Shown here: one piece after another, positions 1 to 8,803 of the stretch
Position numbering within the stretch: the first letter of the stretch is position 1
Layout: the number at the start of each line of letters is the position of its first letter
NCBI RefSeq assembly: GCF_030908465.1
Contig: NZ_CP133078.1
Location: 1,302,001 to 1,366,000 of the forward strand
Reading direction: 5' to 3'
Length of the DNA stretch: 64,000 bases
From: Anaerotignum sp. MB30-C6
GTDB lineage: Bacteria; Bacillota; Clostridia; Lachnospirales; Anaerotignaceae
The notes under the pieces: generated by a model
Databases searched by the model: none
The model's input: only the letters and a program-made list of their open reading frames with translations
Told to the model about the DNA's origin: nothing
Made by a program: the position numbers and the translations under genes

Positions 1-590
1 TGAAACTTCTATTTGAAAAGAAAACAGAGCTGTACGAAGTAAAAAGAGCAGCAGCTTTTTTCAAGCTTATCAAGTACAGCTATGGAAGCAGTACAACATC
101 CTTTGGCGGGCAGCCCTGTGACATCCGAAAGTGTTTCAGAATTATATGGGAAGCTTCTGAAAGATTAAAAGATGTTGTCATAGAAAACAAGGACTTTGAG
201 GACTTAATCAAGCAGTATGACAGAGAGGGTGCATTCATTTATTGTGATCCCCCTTACTTTGGAACAGAAGGACATTATGCTGTGGGATTTGCAAAAAAGA
301 ATCATGTAAAACTTCGGGATACTCTTTCAGAGTGCAAGGGATTATGGATGGTGTCATATAACGACTGCGAGTACATCAGAGAACTTTATAAGGATTTTTA
401 TATTCGCTCTGCTGTTCGTATCAATAATTTGGCTCAGCGTTATGAAGGAGGTGCGGAGTACAGTGAATTGATTATTACAAATTATGATCCAAAGAAGATG
501 ATTATGGAGGATTTGAGCCTTCAAATGAACCTTTTCTCCGATTTGGAAGATGAGGACGAACAGTTTGAATATTACTTAAAAGAGGATTAG
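1..590 (+). CDS. DNA adenine methylase, D12 class (5'-partial)
   Basis: The 3' part of a D12-class (Dam-like) N6-adenine methyltransferase that transfers a methyl group from S-adenosylmethionine to adenine in DNA. The frame is open from base 3, so the start lies before the window. The catalytic DPPY motif is read at about 250-261, and the tail carries the family's RINN and GGAEYSELIITNY segments. It is followed after 13 bases by the next ICE gene, so it probably belongs to the same operon. Orphan methylases of this kind are common on ICEs and phages, where they are thought to protect the element from host restriction. No partner nuclease is adjacent. Confidence 0.9.
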   Translation, partial: KLLFEKKTELYEVKRAAAFFKLIKYSYGSSTTSFGGQPCDIRKCFRIIWEASERLKDVVIENKDFEDLIKQYDREGAFIYCDPPYFGTEGHYAVGFAKKNHVKLRDTLSECKGLWMVSYNDCEYIRELYKDFYIRSAVRINNLAQRYEGGAEYSELIITNYDPKKMIMEDLSLQMNLFSDLEDEDEQFEYYLKED

Positions 591-603
591 GAGGAATATG
601 TAC

Positions 604-1083
604 ATGAAAAAAATAAATGAACAACAAGGCTTGGTAGTTGAAAATGAAATGATAGAGTTTGCAAACTTGGGTGATGAAGTAGTTCTTACCGCAGTAGACC
701 GCCTTATTGTACTGACAAAGTCAAAGATGACGGCAATGGATATGGTGAAAACCATTGCAATGCTTACGGATATCACTCAAAATCTGCTTGAAGTCTTGGC
801 AAAAAACTGCGGTACTTGTGAGGATTGCGGTCATTGTGAAGAAATGGATACAGATAATATTAAACTTCCCGGCTATATGCTAGAAACCGCAGGAATTCCC
901 AAAGAGGCAAAGCTGATTGCTTATGCTGAGGAAGACAGTGGGATAGTGCGTGTGGAACAGGCAGAGTACGACCGTGATATTGCAGATATTCCCGAAGAAA
1001 TTCGTGAATTACTTTATAACTATGGGATTTGTATGGGTGAACTTGATGCTTTGCTTGTAAAGGGGGAACTTCTTCATGGATAA
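604..1083 (+). CDS. Conserved ICE protein with a four-cysteine cluster
   Basis: A protein of about 159 residues without a function I recognise. It has an acidic alpha-helical N-terminal half, then a compact C-x2-C-x2-C-x2-C cluster (about residues 69-78) that could bind a metal. The C-terminal part (KLPGYMLETAGIPKEAKL onwards) resembles a conserved ICE family with a weak AbrB-like look. I place the start at the second ATG because the AGGAGG at 589-594 is 9 bases before it, and only 3 before the ATG at 598. The end overlaps the next gene by 8 bases, which suggests translational coupling. Confidence 0.75.
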   Translation: MKKINEQQGLVVENEMIEFANLGDEVVLTAVDRLIVLTKSKMTAMDMVKTIAMLTDITQNLLEVLAKNCGTCEDCGHCEEMDTDNIKLPGYMLETAGIPKEAKLIAYAEEDSGIVRVEQAEYDRDIADIPEEIRELLYNYGICMGELDALLVKGELLHG

Positions 1084-1813
1084 GAATTATGTATATCCGT
1101 ACAGCTTTCAGTTTGCAAAGGAAAATCAAGAATTGGATTTATATAAGGAGTCCCATAAAGCAAATGTAGAATGTAGAAATGCAATTGAAGAAGCCATTGC
1201 CCAGAATTTTGATGGCTTAAGGCTTGGAAAAAATACAGCAGAACAAATTATTTCCGAGTTTGGATATGACAGAGTCAATTTCGTTCTTGCCAATTCTGTA
1301 CAGCAAAAAAGTCATGACGGCAGATTCTCTTGTGAGAATAAGGAATGGGCAAAAGAATTCTATATTTCTTCAGATAAGGTTCAAGGCTTTGATAAACGTT
1401 TGGAGTTTGCAGTGGACAGCCACCCTGCTGTACTGGATGGATTCATCAATCAGGCAAGACGAGCCTACCAAAGTTTAAGCCTATGGGAGTCGAAACACTG
1501 CAACAATCCGACAGGACTTAACTTTGAAGGTAAGGTGATGGTGCTTCATCCCACAAACCTCAAAGATGAGTATAAAAATCCTCGTGATCAGCTTGTTTTG
1601 TGTGAAGATGGTTTTGGTTGTTCTCCTACAGCCAGTGGAAGGAAAGTGTTCGGCAGATTTCTTTCCGATGGGGAAAGGTGCCAATATGACCGCAGCGACT
1701 TTATCGGAGAGTTGAAAACCGAGCACCTCCCAGATTGGGCATTGAAAAAACTAAATGAGATGGGAGTGAACATGGAGGAAAATCAAGATATGGGAGGAAT
1801 AAAAATGCAGTAA
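1076..1813 (+). CDS. DUF3849 domain protein
   Basis: A cytoplasmic protein of 245 residues. The N-terminal 110 residues match the pattern I know from DUF3849 proteins of Firmicute conjugative elements (YPYSF.FAKENQE, ESHKANVECRNAIEEAI, NFDGLRL, GYDRVNFVLANSV). The C-terminal half (KVMVLHPTNLKDEY, GFGCSPTASGRKVFGRFL, DFIGELK) is a second conserved block often found fused in these ICE proteins. Its function is unknown. The start overlaps the end of the previous gene, and an AGGGGG ribosome site sits at about 1061-1066. Confidence 0.75.
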   Translation: MDKNYVYPYSFQFAKENQELDLYKESHKANVECRNAIEEAIAQNFDGLRLGKNTAEQIISEFGYDRVNFVLANSVQQKSHDGRFSCENKEWAKEFYISSDKVQGFDKRLEFAVDSHPAVLDGFINQARRAYQSLSLWESKHCNNPTGLNFEGKVMVLHPTNLKDEYKNPRDQLVLCEDGFGCSPTASGRKVFGRFLSDGERCQYDRSDFIGELKTEHLPDWALKKLNEMGVNMEENQDMGGIKMQ

Positions 1814-1826
1814 TGAGGAGGATTTT

Positions 1827-2384
1827 ATGGATCGTATTAAACTCAAAAACCGCTGTATTTATTACTATGGCAGCCCTGCGGGATATGTAAAGGACGGCAA
1901 AGCTTCAGTAGATACCCTGTTTGACTGCGAGGAGGTGAAAGCATGGTGCGAAAAAAGAAATTATGAAATCAATGTTATGGAGGGCATCTTTGATAAGCTT
2001 TCCAGAGGCGAAAAGATTGCTGAGTTAAATAAAGATTACAAGCCACTTAAAAAAGTCCGAATTTGGCAGTTAAATTCTGATTCGGATTTTTCTATGCGTT
2101 TTATCTCATTGGAGGAATTTGAAAAAAAGTTCGGTGAGCCGACCGCTGATCATTACAGAGCTGTATTTGATGGCGTACTTGATACAAACGATTTGGAATC
2201 TATTTATACCATATGCAACCTAAGTCATCCAATAGGCTACAATGGGCATTCTCTTTCCATGTCTGATGTAGTGGAGCTTTATGATGATACAAGCAGTAGT
2301 TTTTACTATGTAGACAGGTTTGGATTTAAAAAAATAGGCTTTATGAAACCAAAATTACAACAAGAAAAAGGAATGCAGATGTAA
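1827..2384 (+). CDS. YodL-like domain protein
   Basis: A protein of 185 residues. The part from about residue 75 (KKVRIWQLNSD, MRFISLEEFEKKFG, YRAVFDGVLDTNDLESIYTICN, GHSLSMSDVVEL, SSFYYVDRFGFKKIGF) fits the YodL-like domain seen in ICE proteins of gut Firmicutes, whose function is unknown. The N-terminal 70 residues form a second small module. It starts 13 bases after the previous stop, behind a GAGGAG ribosome site. A hairpin followed by T residues overlaps its stop codon, so this may be the end of a transcriptional sub-unit. Confidence 0.65.
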   Translation: MDRIKLKNRCIYYYGSPAGYVKDGKASVDTLFDCEEVKAWCEKRNYEINVMEGIFDKLSRGEKIAELNKDYKPLKKVRIWQLNSDSDFSMRFISLEEFEKKFGEPTADHYRAVFDGVLDTNDLESIYTICNLSHPIGYNGHSLSMSDVVELYDDTSSSFYYVDRFGFKKIGFMKPKLQQEKGMQM

Positions 2385-2402
2385 AAACTGTATTCCTTTT
2401 TC
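2370..2402 (+). terminator. Probable intrinsic terminator after the YodL-like gene
   Basis: GGAATGCAG (2370-2378) pairs with CTGTATTCC (2388-2396) with one mismatch and is followed by a run of T. The stem overlaps the stop codon at 2382-2384. Confidence 0.55.
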
Positions 2403-2432
2403 TTATGGCTAAAAAACAGGAGGAACAAGAAT

Positions 2433-2774
2433 ATGAAAGAAAACAACGCACTTCACTATGATGTGAAAATTGGAAGTATTAAACCAGAGGGTGCACTTAA
2501 AGCGATTGCATCGGTAAATATTAACGGTGCTTTTGCTGTACGTGGTATTCGGTTGATTGAAGGCAGTAAAGGACTGTTTGTTGCTATGCCAAGCCAAAAA
2601 AATCAAAAGGGAGAGTACCAAGATATATGCTTTCCAATTACTGCGGATGCTCGAAAAGCACTGCAAAATGCTGTAATTGAAGAATATAACCAATTTCTTA
2701 CTCAGGGGCAGAAACAGAAAGAAGAGCAATCAGTAGATCAGGAGCAAAATTCTGCTCCAACAATGACAATGTAA
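2433..2774 (+). CDS. SpoVG family protein
   Basis: A protein of 113 residues. Its first 90 residues follow the SpoVG pattern (VKIGSIKPEGALKAIASVNI, FAVRGIRLIEG, GLFVAMPSQKNQKGEYQDIC, FPITADARKALQNAVIEEY). Chromosomal SpoVG is a DNA/RNA-binding regulator of septation and gene expression in Firmicutes. ICE copies such as this are common and of unknown purpose, possibly regulation of transfer genes. The C-terminal tail is rich in Q and E. A GGAGG ribosome site precedes it. I do not assign the chromosomal gene name because this is an accessory paralogue. Confidence 0.85.
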   Translation: MKENNALHYDVKIGSIKPEGALKAIASVNINGAFAVRGIRLIEGSKGLFVAMPSQKNQKGEYQDICFPITADARKALQNAVIEEYNQFLTQGQKQKEEQSVDQEQNSAPTMTM

Positions 2775-2791
2775 ATTAGGAGGATTCTATT

Positions 2792-3043
2792 ATGAAGAAA
2801 ATTATTCGTTTTGCAAACGAAAAGATGGATAAGGCGAAAGCATATTTTATGGTTCAGACAATGAAAATGAAAGCATCCACTTCAAATAACAGCGGTGAAA
2901 ATTATGTGGACAGTGCAGTGAAAATCTTGATTGCAGTTGTACTTGGCGGACTTCTTCTTGCAGGACTGTATGCTTTATTTGGAGATGTTGTAATGCCGAC
3001 ACTGAAAAGCAAAATTCAAGAAATGTTTAATTACGGAGGTTAA
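2792..3043 (+). CDS. Flp-pilin-like small membrane protein
   Basis: An 83-residue protein with a basic amphipathic N-terminal segment (about 1-40) and one hydrophobic helix (about 47-65, AVKILIAVVLGGLLLAGLYAL). A short polar tail follows. Position just before the prepilin peptidase and Tad genes, and the ENYVDSAVKI segment before the helix, suggest a type IVb (Flp) pilin or pilin-like subunit. It also resembles short ICE proteins known only as a DUF (DUF6133-like). The processing site cannot be fixed by eye. The AGGAGG ribosome site is well placed, and the gene starts 17 bases after spoVG-like. Confidence 0.6.
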   Translation: MKKIIRFANEKMDKAKAYFMVQTMKMKASTSNNSGENYVDSAVKILIAVVLGGLLLAGLYALFGDVVMPTLKSKIQEMFNYGG

Positions 3044-3055
3044 CGGAGGGATAAT

Positions 3056-6000
3056 ATGAATCAGAAATTTAAAAGGACTTCTTCTTTACTGCTCATTCTC
3101 TGCCTTATTGTTTCAATGTTTGCAGAAAGTGCCTATGCCATGCATTTATACTTTGAGGATGCGAAAGGTCACTGGGCAGAAGAAGCAATTCAAAAATTGA
3201 CAGAACAAGGTATTGTCACAGGTTTTCCAGATGGTCTTTGCCATCCCGATGAAACTATTACCCGTGGAGAGTTTACTGCACTTCTTGCAAGAACGTTAAA
3301 GATATCTGAGGATAAGGAATATCCAGCCTCTTCGTTTACGGATATTCAAAATCATTGGTCTGAAGATAATATTTTATTCCTTGTAAGCAAGGACATTATT
3401 GAAGAATCTGATTACAAGAATCATCTATTTAAACCCGATGAAGCTATCACAAGAATGGAAATTGTAAAGATGCTGGTTCGTGCATTAGGTACGAACTGCC
3501 ACAGCGAAGATTGTACTTGTAATCTTGATTTTACAGACATTCAGCTTTTGAACAAGGAGGATAAGCTGTATCTTTGCATTGGTGAAAAGTATTACATTAT
3601 CCATGGCTACCCTGATAAAACAGTAAAGCCAAAGGATACAGCTACCCGTGCGGAAGCCTTTCAAATGCTTATGAAAGAAGAAAAAGCAAAAGATCAGATA
3701 AAAAAAGAGGAACAAAATCTGCCTGTTGTAAAACCGGATGAAAAGCCTTCCCATGGAAGCAGCAGTGGCGGCAGTTCCTCCTATGTTCCGGAACCACAGT
3801 TTAGCTTTACACTTCCAAAAACAATGTGTGTAGGAGAATCCATTACCATTGTACCGCAAAGCAAATATGTAAATTCTGTCGCTTGGTCTGCCAGCAAGAA
3901 TGATCTCCCTGTTGAATTTTCCAAAGCCTTTGAAGGTGATCTGAAGGCTGACGGAGGTACGATTAAAGCAAAAGATACAGGTATTTATGCTATTACAGCA
4001 GCAGCTGAAAACAGCCGTGGCACAGAAATTACATGTAAACAGTTTGTATCCGTTTACCCTGTTATAAAGGCAGATTTTACTTTGCCGAATACAGCGCATA
4101 CCGATACAAGTATTGCAGTAGATTTAAAAGCTGAAAATCTTGGCAGTAACTCTGTTGTATGGACTCTTACGAAAGATGGTAAATCTGCAGAAATAGCAGA
4201 TTCCCTTGTAGGCGAGATTGGAAATTCTGGTGGAACGGTGCAATTTAGAGAGAAAGGTAATTACACTTTAACCGCCGCTGTTACTGATGAAATCGGAAAG
4301 GTTGTGACTGTTTCTCATGAAATCATGGTCTATCCTGTAGCTGAGGTAAAACTAAACTTACCAAATGTTACACATACCGATAAAACAATTATTCTTGCGA
4401 CAGAGATTAAAAACAATGATGATTTGTCACCATCATGGAGCCTTACAAAAGACGGAAAAGAAGTTGAGATTGCAAAATATATCAAAGGAAATCTTACTTT
4501 GAGTGACAGCGAAATTGGTTTCACAGAAAAAGGTGTCTATCAGCTGACGATTACATTAACCGATAAAGCAGGCAGAAAATTCACCGATACCGTAAAAGTT
4601 ATGGTATATCCCGTAGGTTCAGTAGGATTTTATCTTCCGACTATTCTGCATACTGATGATACGGTTAAGGCGGAGACCACTTTAGGAGAAATCGGGGATA
4701 AAACTGCCATATGGACACTCTCAAAAGATGGACAGAAAGTTGCTCTAGCTGATTGTATCAGTGGCAGCTTGACAAATGATGGCGGCAATATCCGTTTTAA
4801 AGAAAAAGGAAATTATGTTTTAACAGCCTCGTTTACTGATGACGGCGGCAGAAGTTATTCCTATGAGCAAAATGTAAAGGTATACCCTGTGCCTACTGTA
4901 ACTTATTTGGTGCCGAAGTATGCCCATACCGATACGGAGATTGAGATTACGGTAACCAGTACAGATTTAGATGTTCTTACCTTGGAGTGGCTTGTAGACA
5001 ATACCTTTGGCTATCAAGATTGGAACACTTTTGTCAATGGAAAACTTAATAATAACGGTGGTTCAATCTATTTCAAGAGAGCAGGCATTTATGAACTTGT
5101 GTGTCGAGTTACCGATGAAACAGGCAGAGTATTTTTATTTGAACCAAAGAAAACAACAGAGGTTCTACCTGTTCTTGCAATTGGATTTGAACTGCCGAAT
5201 GCGGCCTATACCGATACAGAAATAGATCTTCGCACAAGTGGTCATAACAATACACTTCCTGTGGAATGGGCAGTAACGAAAAACGGTGAAAAGAAATCTC
5301 TTGAAACGGTTCTTGACGGTAACCTCAATGCTCTTGGTGGTAAGGTAAGATTTAAAGAATATGGAGAGTTTGTTTTAACCGTAGACATGACAGATTTTCT
5401 TGGAAGAAAGTATTCCCACAGTGAAAGCATTACGATTCTGCCTGTATTGGATTTTGGCTTTATCATGCCAAATGAAATTCATTATGGCATGGAGTTCGAT
5501 GTAAAAGTCAACAAATCCGAACATATCCAAAACGCAAAGGTTACTTGGATGCTTAGCAAAAACGGTGCTCCTGTAAGTTATACCGGAGTGCTGACAGATG
5601 AGGGCGGCTCAATCTCGATTTCCGATACAGGTGAATTTGCTCTTACTTCTGTTGCAACCGACCGTTTGGGAAGAGAAAGCAGATGCACACAGAAAATTAC
5701 CGTAACCAATACGGCTCCCCAAATTTTTGAGTTTACAGTAACCCCAACAAGAACTGCAAAAGATGGTAAGTTTCTTGTAAACATCTCTGCCACAGCAAGC
5801 GATCAAGATGGAGATGATACCGTGCTTGAATGGCAAGGCAAAAATGCAGACGGTTACTATGCGGTAGGAGCATATACGGTTAAGGTTCGTGCAAAGGATA
5901 CAGCGGGGACTTATTCCCAATGGGTAGAAAAGTCATTTACAGTTGAAAACTCAGCACCTGCTATCACAAACTTTACAGTAACCCCAACAAGAACTGCAAA

Positions 6001-6763
6001 AGATGGTAAATTTCTTGTAAACATCTCTGCCACGGCAAGCGATCAAGATGGAGATGATACCGTGCTTGAATGGCAAGGTAAAAATGCAGACGGCTACTAT
6101 GCGGTAGGAACATATATTGTTAAAGTTCGTGCAAGGGATACCGCAGGGGCTTATTCCGAATGGGTAGAAAAGTCATTTACAGTTGCAAACTCAGCACCTA
6201 CAAGGCCTGTCATTACCAGAACGCCAAATGGTAACAGTGTAGCACCGGGGACACCCGTTACTATCACAGCTCAAAGCACTGACCCCGATGGAGATACCAT
6301 TACCTATGTATGGGAGAACAGACCGAGCGAAACAAGTACTTATTCTCTAGGAAAAAATGTAGTCCGAGTAAAAGCGGTTGACAGCACTGGTGCTGAATCT
6401 CCATGGTCAGCCATTGTATTCTTTGTGGCTGATTCAAACGGCTCAGGTGGAATGACATTAACAGGACCTGACTCTACTATCTTGGAAAACGGGATTGAGG
6501 GTGCAACCATCACCAAATACACGTTTACTGTTCCACCTGTCAGTGGGCATAGTGGCAATGACTTTGGTAGAGTAAAAGGATACAACATCCTAACAAAGCA
6601 GTGGGAACAGCTTGATTACGGAACTACAAGCAATGGCATCACCTTTGAACGTAGTTTAACAAGCGGAATATATTCCAAACTGGAGTTCTACTACTATACC
6701 AATCACAATTGCATGTACAACAAATCAAACATAACATACAGCGTAGAATATTTCTTCGAATAA
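3056..6763 (+). CDS. S-layer-anchored surface protein with Ig-like and PKD-like repeats
   Basis: A secreted protein of 1235 residues. A signal peptide (about 1-28) is followed by three S-layer homology domains (about 31-210) that in known proteins bind cell-wall polymers non-covalently. A Ser/Gly linker leads into about seven Ig-like repeats (about 245-885), each roughly 88 residues and most introduced by a VYPV-type linker and an HTD motif. Two nearly identical 80-residue PKD-like repeats (about 892-1050), a further PKD-like domain and a C-terminal domain complete it. It lies inside the Tad cluster, so it may be the adhesin displayed with, or cooperating with, the pilus during mating; this is inference. 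AGCGGAGGG precedes the ATG. Confidence 0.85.
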   Translation: MNQKFKRTSSLLLILCLIVSMFAESAYAMHLYFEDAKGHWAEEAIQKLTEQGIVTGFPDGLCHPDETITRGEFTALLARTLKISEDKEYPASSFTDIQNHWSEDNILFLVSKDIIEESDYKNHLFKPDEAITRMEIVKMLVRALGTNCHSEDCTCNLDFTDIQLLNKEDKLYLCIGEKYYIIHGYPDKTVKPKDTATRAEAFQMLMKEEKAKDQIKKEEQNLPVVKPDEKPSHGSSSGGSSSYVPEPQFSFTLPKTMCVGESITIVPQSKYVNSVAWSASKNDLPVEFSKAFEGDLKADGGTIKAKDTGIYAITAAAENSRGTEITCKQFVSVYPVIKADFTLPNTAHTDTSIAVDLKAENLGSNSVVWTLTKDGKSAEIADSLVGEIGNSGGTVQFREKGNYTLTAAVTDEIGKVVTVSHEIMVYPVAEVKLNLPNVTHTDKTIILATEIKNNDDLSPSWSLTKDGKEVEIAKYIKGNLTLSDSEIGFTEKGVYQLTITLTDKAGRKFTDTVKVMVYPVGSVGFYLPTILHTDDTVKAETTLGEIGDKTAIWTLSKDGQKVALADCISGSLTNDGGNIRFKEKGNYVLTASFTDDGGRSYSYEQNVKVYPVPTVTYLVPKYAHTDTEIEITVTSTDLDVLTLEWLVDNTFGYQDWNTFVNGKLNNNGGSIYFKRAGIYELVCRVTDETGRVFLFEPKKTTEVLPVLAIGFELPNAAYTDTEIDLRTSGHNNTLPVEWAVTKNGEKKSLETVLDGNLNALGGKVRFKEYGEFVLTVDMTDFLGRKYSHSESITILPVLDFGFIMPNEIHYGMEFDVKVNKSEHIQNAKVTWMLSKNGAPVSYTGVLTDEGGSISISDTGEFALTSVATDRLGRESRCTQKITVTNTAPQIFEFTVTPTRTAKDGKFLVNISATASDQDGDDTVLEWQGKNADGYYAVGAYTVKVRAKDTAGTYSQWVEKSFTVENSAPAITNFTVTPTRTAKDGKFLVNISATASDQDGDDTVLEWQGKNADGYYAVGTYIVKVRARDTAGAYSEWVEKSFTVANSAPTRPVITRTPNGNSVAPGTPVTITAQSTDPDGDTITYVWENRPSETSTYSLGKNVVRVKAVDSTGAESPWSAIVFFVADSNGSGGMTLTGPDSTILENGIEGATITKYTFTVPPVSGHSGNDFGRVKGYNILTKQWEQLDYGTTSNGITFERSLTSGIYSKLEFYYYTNHNCMYNKSNITYSVEYFFE
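5732..6195 (+). repeat. Two near-identical 240-bp tandem repeats in the surface-protein gene
   Basis: The copies begin at 5732 and 5972 (period 240 bp, 80 codons). They differ at only a handful of bases, far fewer than the older Ig-like repeats upstream, which points to a recent tandem duplication or gene conversion. Confidence 0.85.
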
Positions 6764-6774
6764 TGGAGGTTTTT

Positions 6775-7221
6775 GTGTCATTTCAGTACATTATACAAGC
6801 TATACTATTTAGCATTTTGCTTATAATCATTTCCGTTATTGATGTCAGAAATAGAGAAATCCCACCTATTTATTGTGTGGCGGTTGCACTTTGTTCGGTG
6901 CTTGATTTTAAGGTGGCAAATCTGTTGGGATTAGGTATTGCTCTTATTTTATGGGTATGTGCAGCGTTCATATGTCCCAATATGCTTGGCGGCGGTGACA
7001 TTAAACTCACCGCCGCTGTAAGTCTTGTTCTTGGATTTACAGCCACGGCTTACGGAATCATTATTGGCTTTACACTGGAGCTCATTTGTTTTTCAGTGAT
7101 AAAGCATCAAAAGAAGCTATCAGAGCAAGAGGCAAAGAATTACTCCATGCCCCTTGCTCCTTTTTTATCCATTGGTTTTTTAACCACATATTTTATAAAC
7201 TTGGGAGGACTTAGTATATGA
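6775..7221 (+). CDS. Prepilin peptidase, A24 family (TadV/CpaA-like)
   Basis: A polytopic membrane aspartyl protease of about 148 residues that would cleave and possibly methylate the pilin leader. Both catalytic aspartates are visible: one in VIDVRNREIP near the N terminus and one in the GGGD motif (GGGDIKLTAAV). About five hydrophobic segments surround them, and the length fits the short TadV/CpaA class. I choose the GTG at 6775 because GGAGG (6765-6769) lies 5 bases before it. The ATG at 6763 overlaps the previous stop but has no ribosome site. Confidence 0.85.
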   Translation: MSFQYIIQAILFSILLIIISVIDVRNREIPPIYCVAVALCSVLDFKVANLLGLGIALILWVCAAFICPNMLGGGDIKLTAAVSLVLGFTATAYGIIIGFTLELICFSVIKHQKKLSEQEAKNYSMPLAPFLSIGFLTTYFINLGGLSI

Positions 7222-7994
7222 AGATTTTTAAAAACAGAACAACACTTGGCATTCTCTGCATTGTAATATCTTTGCTTATCTGCTTTGGAATTACACCGCT
7301 TTTCAATAAAACAATCAGTCAGAAGACAGAAATTGTGAGAGTTGCAAAGGAAATCAAGTTGGGCGATAAAATAACAAAGAATATGGTGCAGACTGTGGAA
7401 GTAGGTAGATATAACCTGTCCGAAAATGTTATTAAAAACAAAGATACAGTTATTGGCGCGTTTGCAACAGCTGATTTATCTGTTGGTGATTATATCTTAA
7501 ACACAAAGATATCCAAAACACCCGAACAAGATAATGCATATCTATATCGATTAAATGGTGAGAAACAGGCAATTTCGCTGACACTTAAAACCTTTGCAAG
7601 CGGTCTTTCGGGCAAACTTCGAAGCGGAGATATTGTTTCGGTGATTGCACCCGATTATAGAAAACAAGGGATGACCGTTATTCCGCCCGAACTGAAATAT
7701 GTGGAAGTAATTTCGGTTACTGCACCAAGTGGTTACGATGCTAATACAGGAGAGGTCATTGAAAATGAAGATGAACGAGAACTCCCTACCACTGTTACAC
7801 TTCTTGCTACAGCAGAACAAAGTAATATCTTAGCAGAACTTGAGGCAGACGGAAAAAGCCATGTTTCTCTTGTTTATCGCGGGGATTCAAAACAAGCACA
7901 AAAGTTTATTTCTATCCAAGAAGAAGTGCTCAATAAACTTTATCATTCAGAGATCAGCACAGAGTCTACGCAAGAAAATGAGGTGGTGCAGTAA
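7218..7994 (+). CDS. Flp pilus assembly protein CpaB/RcpC-like (SAF domain)
   Basis: A protein of 258 residues with one N-terminal membrane anchor (about 9-30) and a SAF/CpaB-type domain. The segments VAKEIKLGDKITKNMV, AFATADLSVGDYIL and LSGKLRSGDIVSVIAP are characteristic of CpaB/RcpC proteins that assist Tad pilus assembly. It starts inside the stop region of the prepilin peptidase (ATGA overlap at 7218) and its stop overlaps the next start, so it is tightly coupled in the Tad operon. In diderms CpaB works with the secretin. No secretin gene is present here, as expected for a monoderm version. Confidence 0.8.
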   Translation: MKIFKNRTTLGILCIVISLLICFGITPLFNKTISQKTEIVRVAKEIKLGDKITKNMVQTVEVGRYNLSENVIKNKDTVIGAFATADLSVGDYILNTKISKTPEQDNAYLYRLNGEKQAISLTLKTFASGLSGKLRSGDIVSVIAPDYRKQGMTVIPPELKYVEVISVTAPSGYDANTGEVIENEDERELPTTVTLLATAEQSNILAELEADGKSHVSLVYRGDSKQAQKFISIQEEVLNKLYHSEISTESTQENEVVQ

Positions 7995-8803
7995 TGAATT
8001 TTATGAAAAGCTCCATTTTTTCACGAGGGCAAGTGCAGAAAGTGCCAAAAGAACAGGCATTGCATGGCGGTGTTCTTGCCGTTTGGGGTAGCCCTTCAAG
8101 CGGTAAAACAACTGTTGCTGTAAAGATTGCAAAATACCTTGCAGATAAAAAGAAAAATGTAGTATTGGTTCTTTGTGATACGACTGCACCTATGCTCCCC
8201 TGTATCTGCCCACCCTCAGATTTGGAATGCGAAAAATCACTGGGAAGCATCTTAGCCGCACAGCACGTTACCGAGTCACTGGTGAAGTACCATATGATTA
8301 CCCATAAGAAGATGGACTACCTCACCATTCTTGGCATGCTAAAGGGAGAAAACGAATATTCCTATGCATCATATAATGAAACACAGGCAAAAGAACTCAT
8401 TGCAAGTCTTAGAAAAATCGCTCCCTTTGTCATAATTGACTGTGGAAGTTATATTGCAAGTGATATTCTTTCTGCTATTGCCTTGCTGAATTGTGATTCT
8501 ATGTTAAGACTTGCAAATTGTGATTTAAAATCCATCAGTTATTTATCCAGTCAACTATCTATTTTGCAAACTACAGGACTTGACTTTGAGAAACAGTATA
8601 AATGTGCGTCAAATGTGAAATCCAATCATGGTATCGAACATATGGCTGGTACGATGGGAAGTCTTATTTTTCAAATTCCACATTCCGATGAGGTGGAACA
8701 GCAGTACTTGGAGGGCAATCTTTTTGCAGATTTGACTTTAAAAGACAGCCGAGAATTTCGCAAAGAAATTGAAAAAATAGTAAAGGAGGTGTTCGGGTGT
8801 TGA
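7994..8803 (+). CDS. TadZ/ParA-like P-loop ATPase
   Basis: A cytoplasmic protein of 269 residues. A Walker A motif (WGSPSSGKTT, about 30-39) and ParA-like segments (VVLVLCDTTAPML, FVIIDCGSYIASDILSAIALLNCD) place it among MinD/ParA-type ATPases. Between CpaB and TadA it occupies the TadZ position; TadZ localises the pilus machine to a cell site in characterised systems. The middle of the protein diverges from classical ParA and the nucleotide-binding site may be specialised. It overlaps both neighbours by a few bases. Confidence 0.75.
   Translation: MNFMKSSIFSRGQVQKVPKEQALHGGVLAVWGSPSSGKTTVAVKIAKYLADKKKNVVLVLCDTTAPMLPCICPPSDLECEKSLGSILAAQHVTESLVKYHMITHKKMDYLTILGMLKGENEYSYASYNETQAKELIASLRKIAPFVIIDCGSYIASDILSAIALLNCDSMLRLANCDLKSISYLSSQLSILQTTGLDFEKQYKCASNVKSNHGIEHMAGTMGSLIFQIPHSDEVEQQYLEGNLFADLTLKDSREFRKEIEKIVKEVFGC

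Noticed and set aside
3485-4099. Long reverse-strand frame inside the surface-protein gene
   Set aside because: It mirrors the repeat-coding strand, is Cys/Phe-rich and has no start signal. It is a by-product of the biased codon use of the real gene.
5732-6195. Regular repeats considered as a CRISPR array
   Set aside because: The units are 240 bp, coding and contiguous, without spacers. No CRISPR-type repeats or cas genes were seen anywhere in the window.
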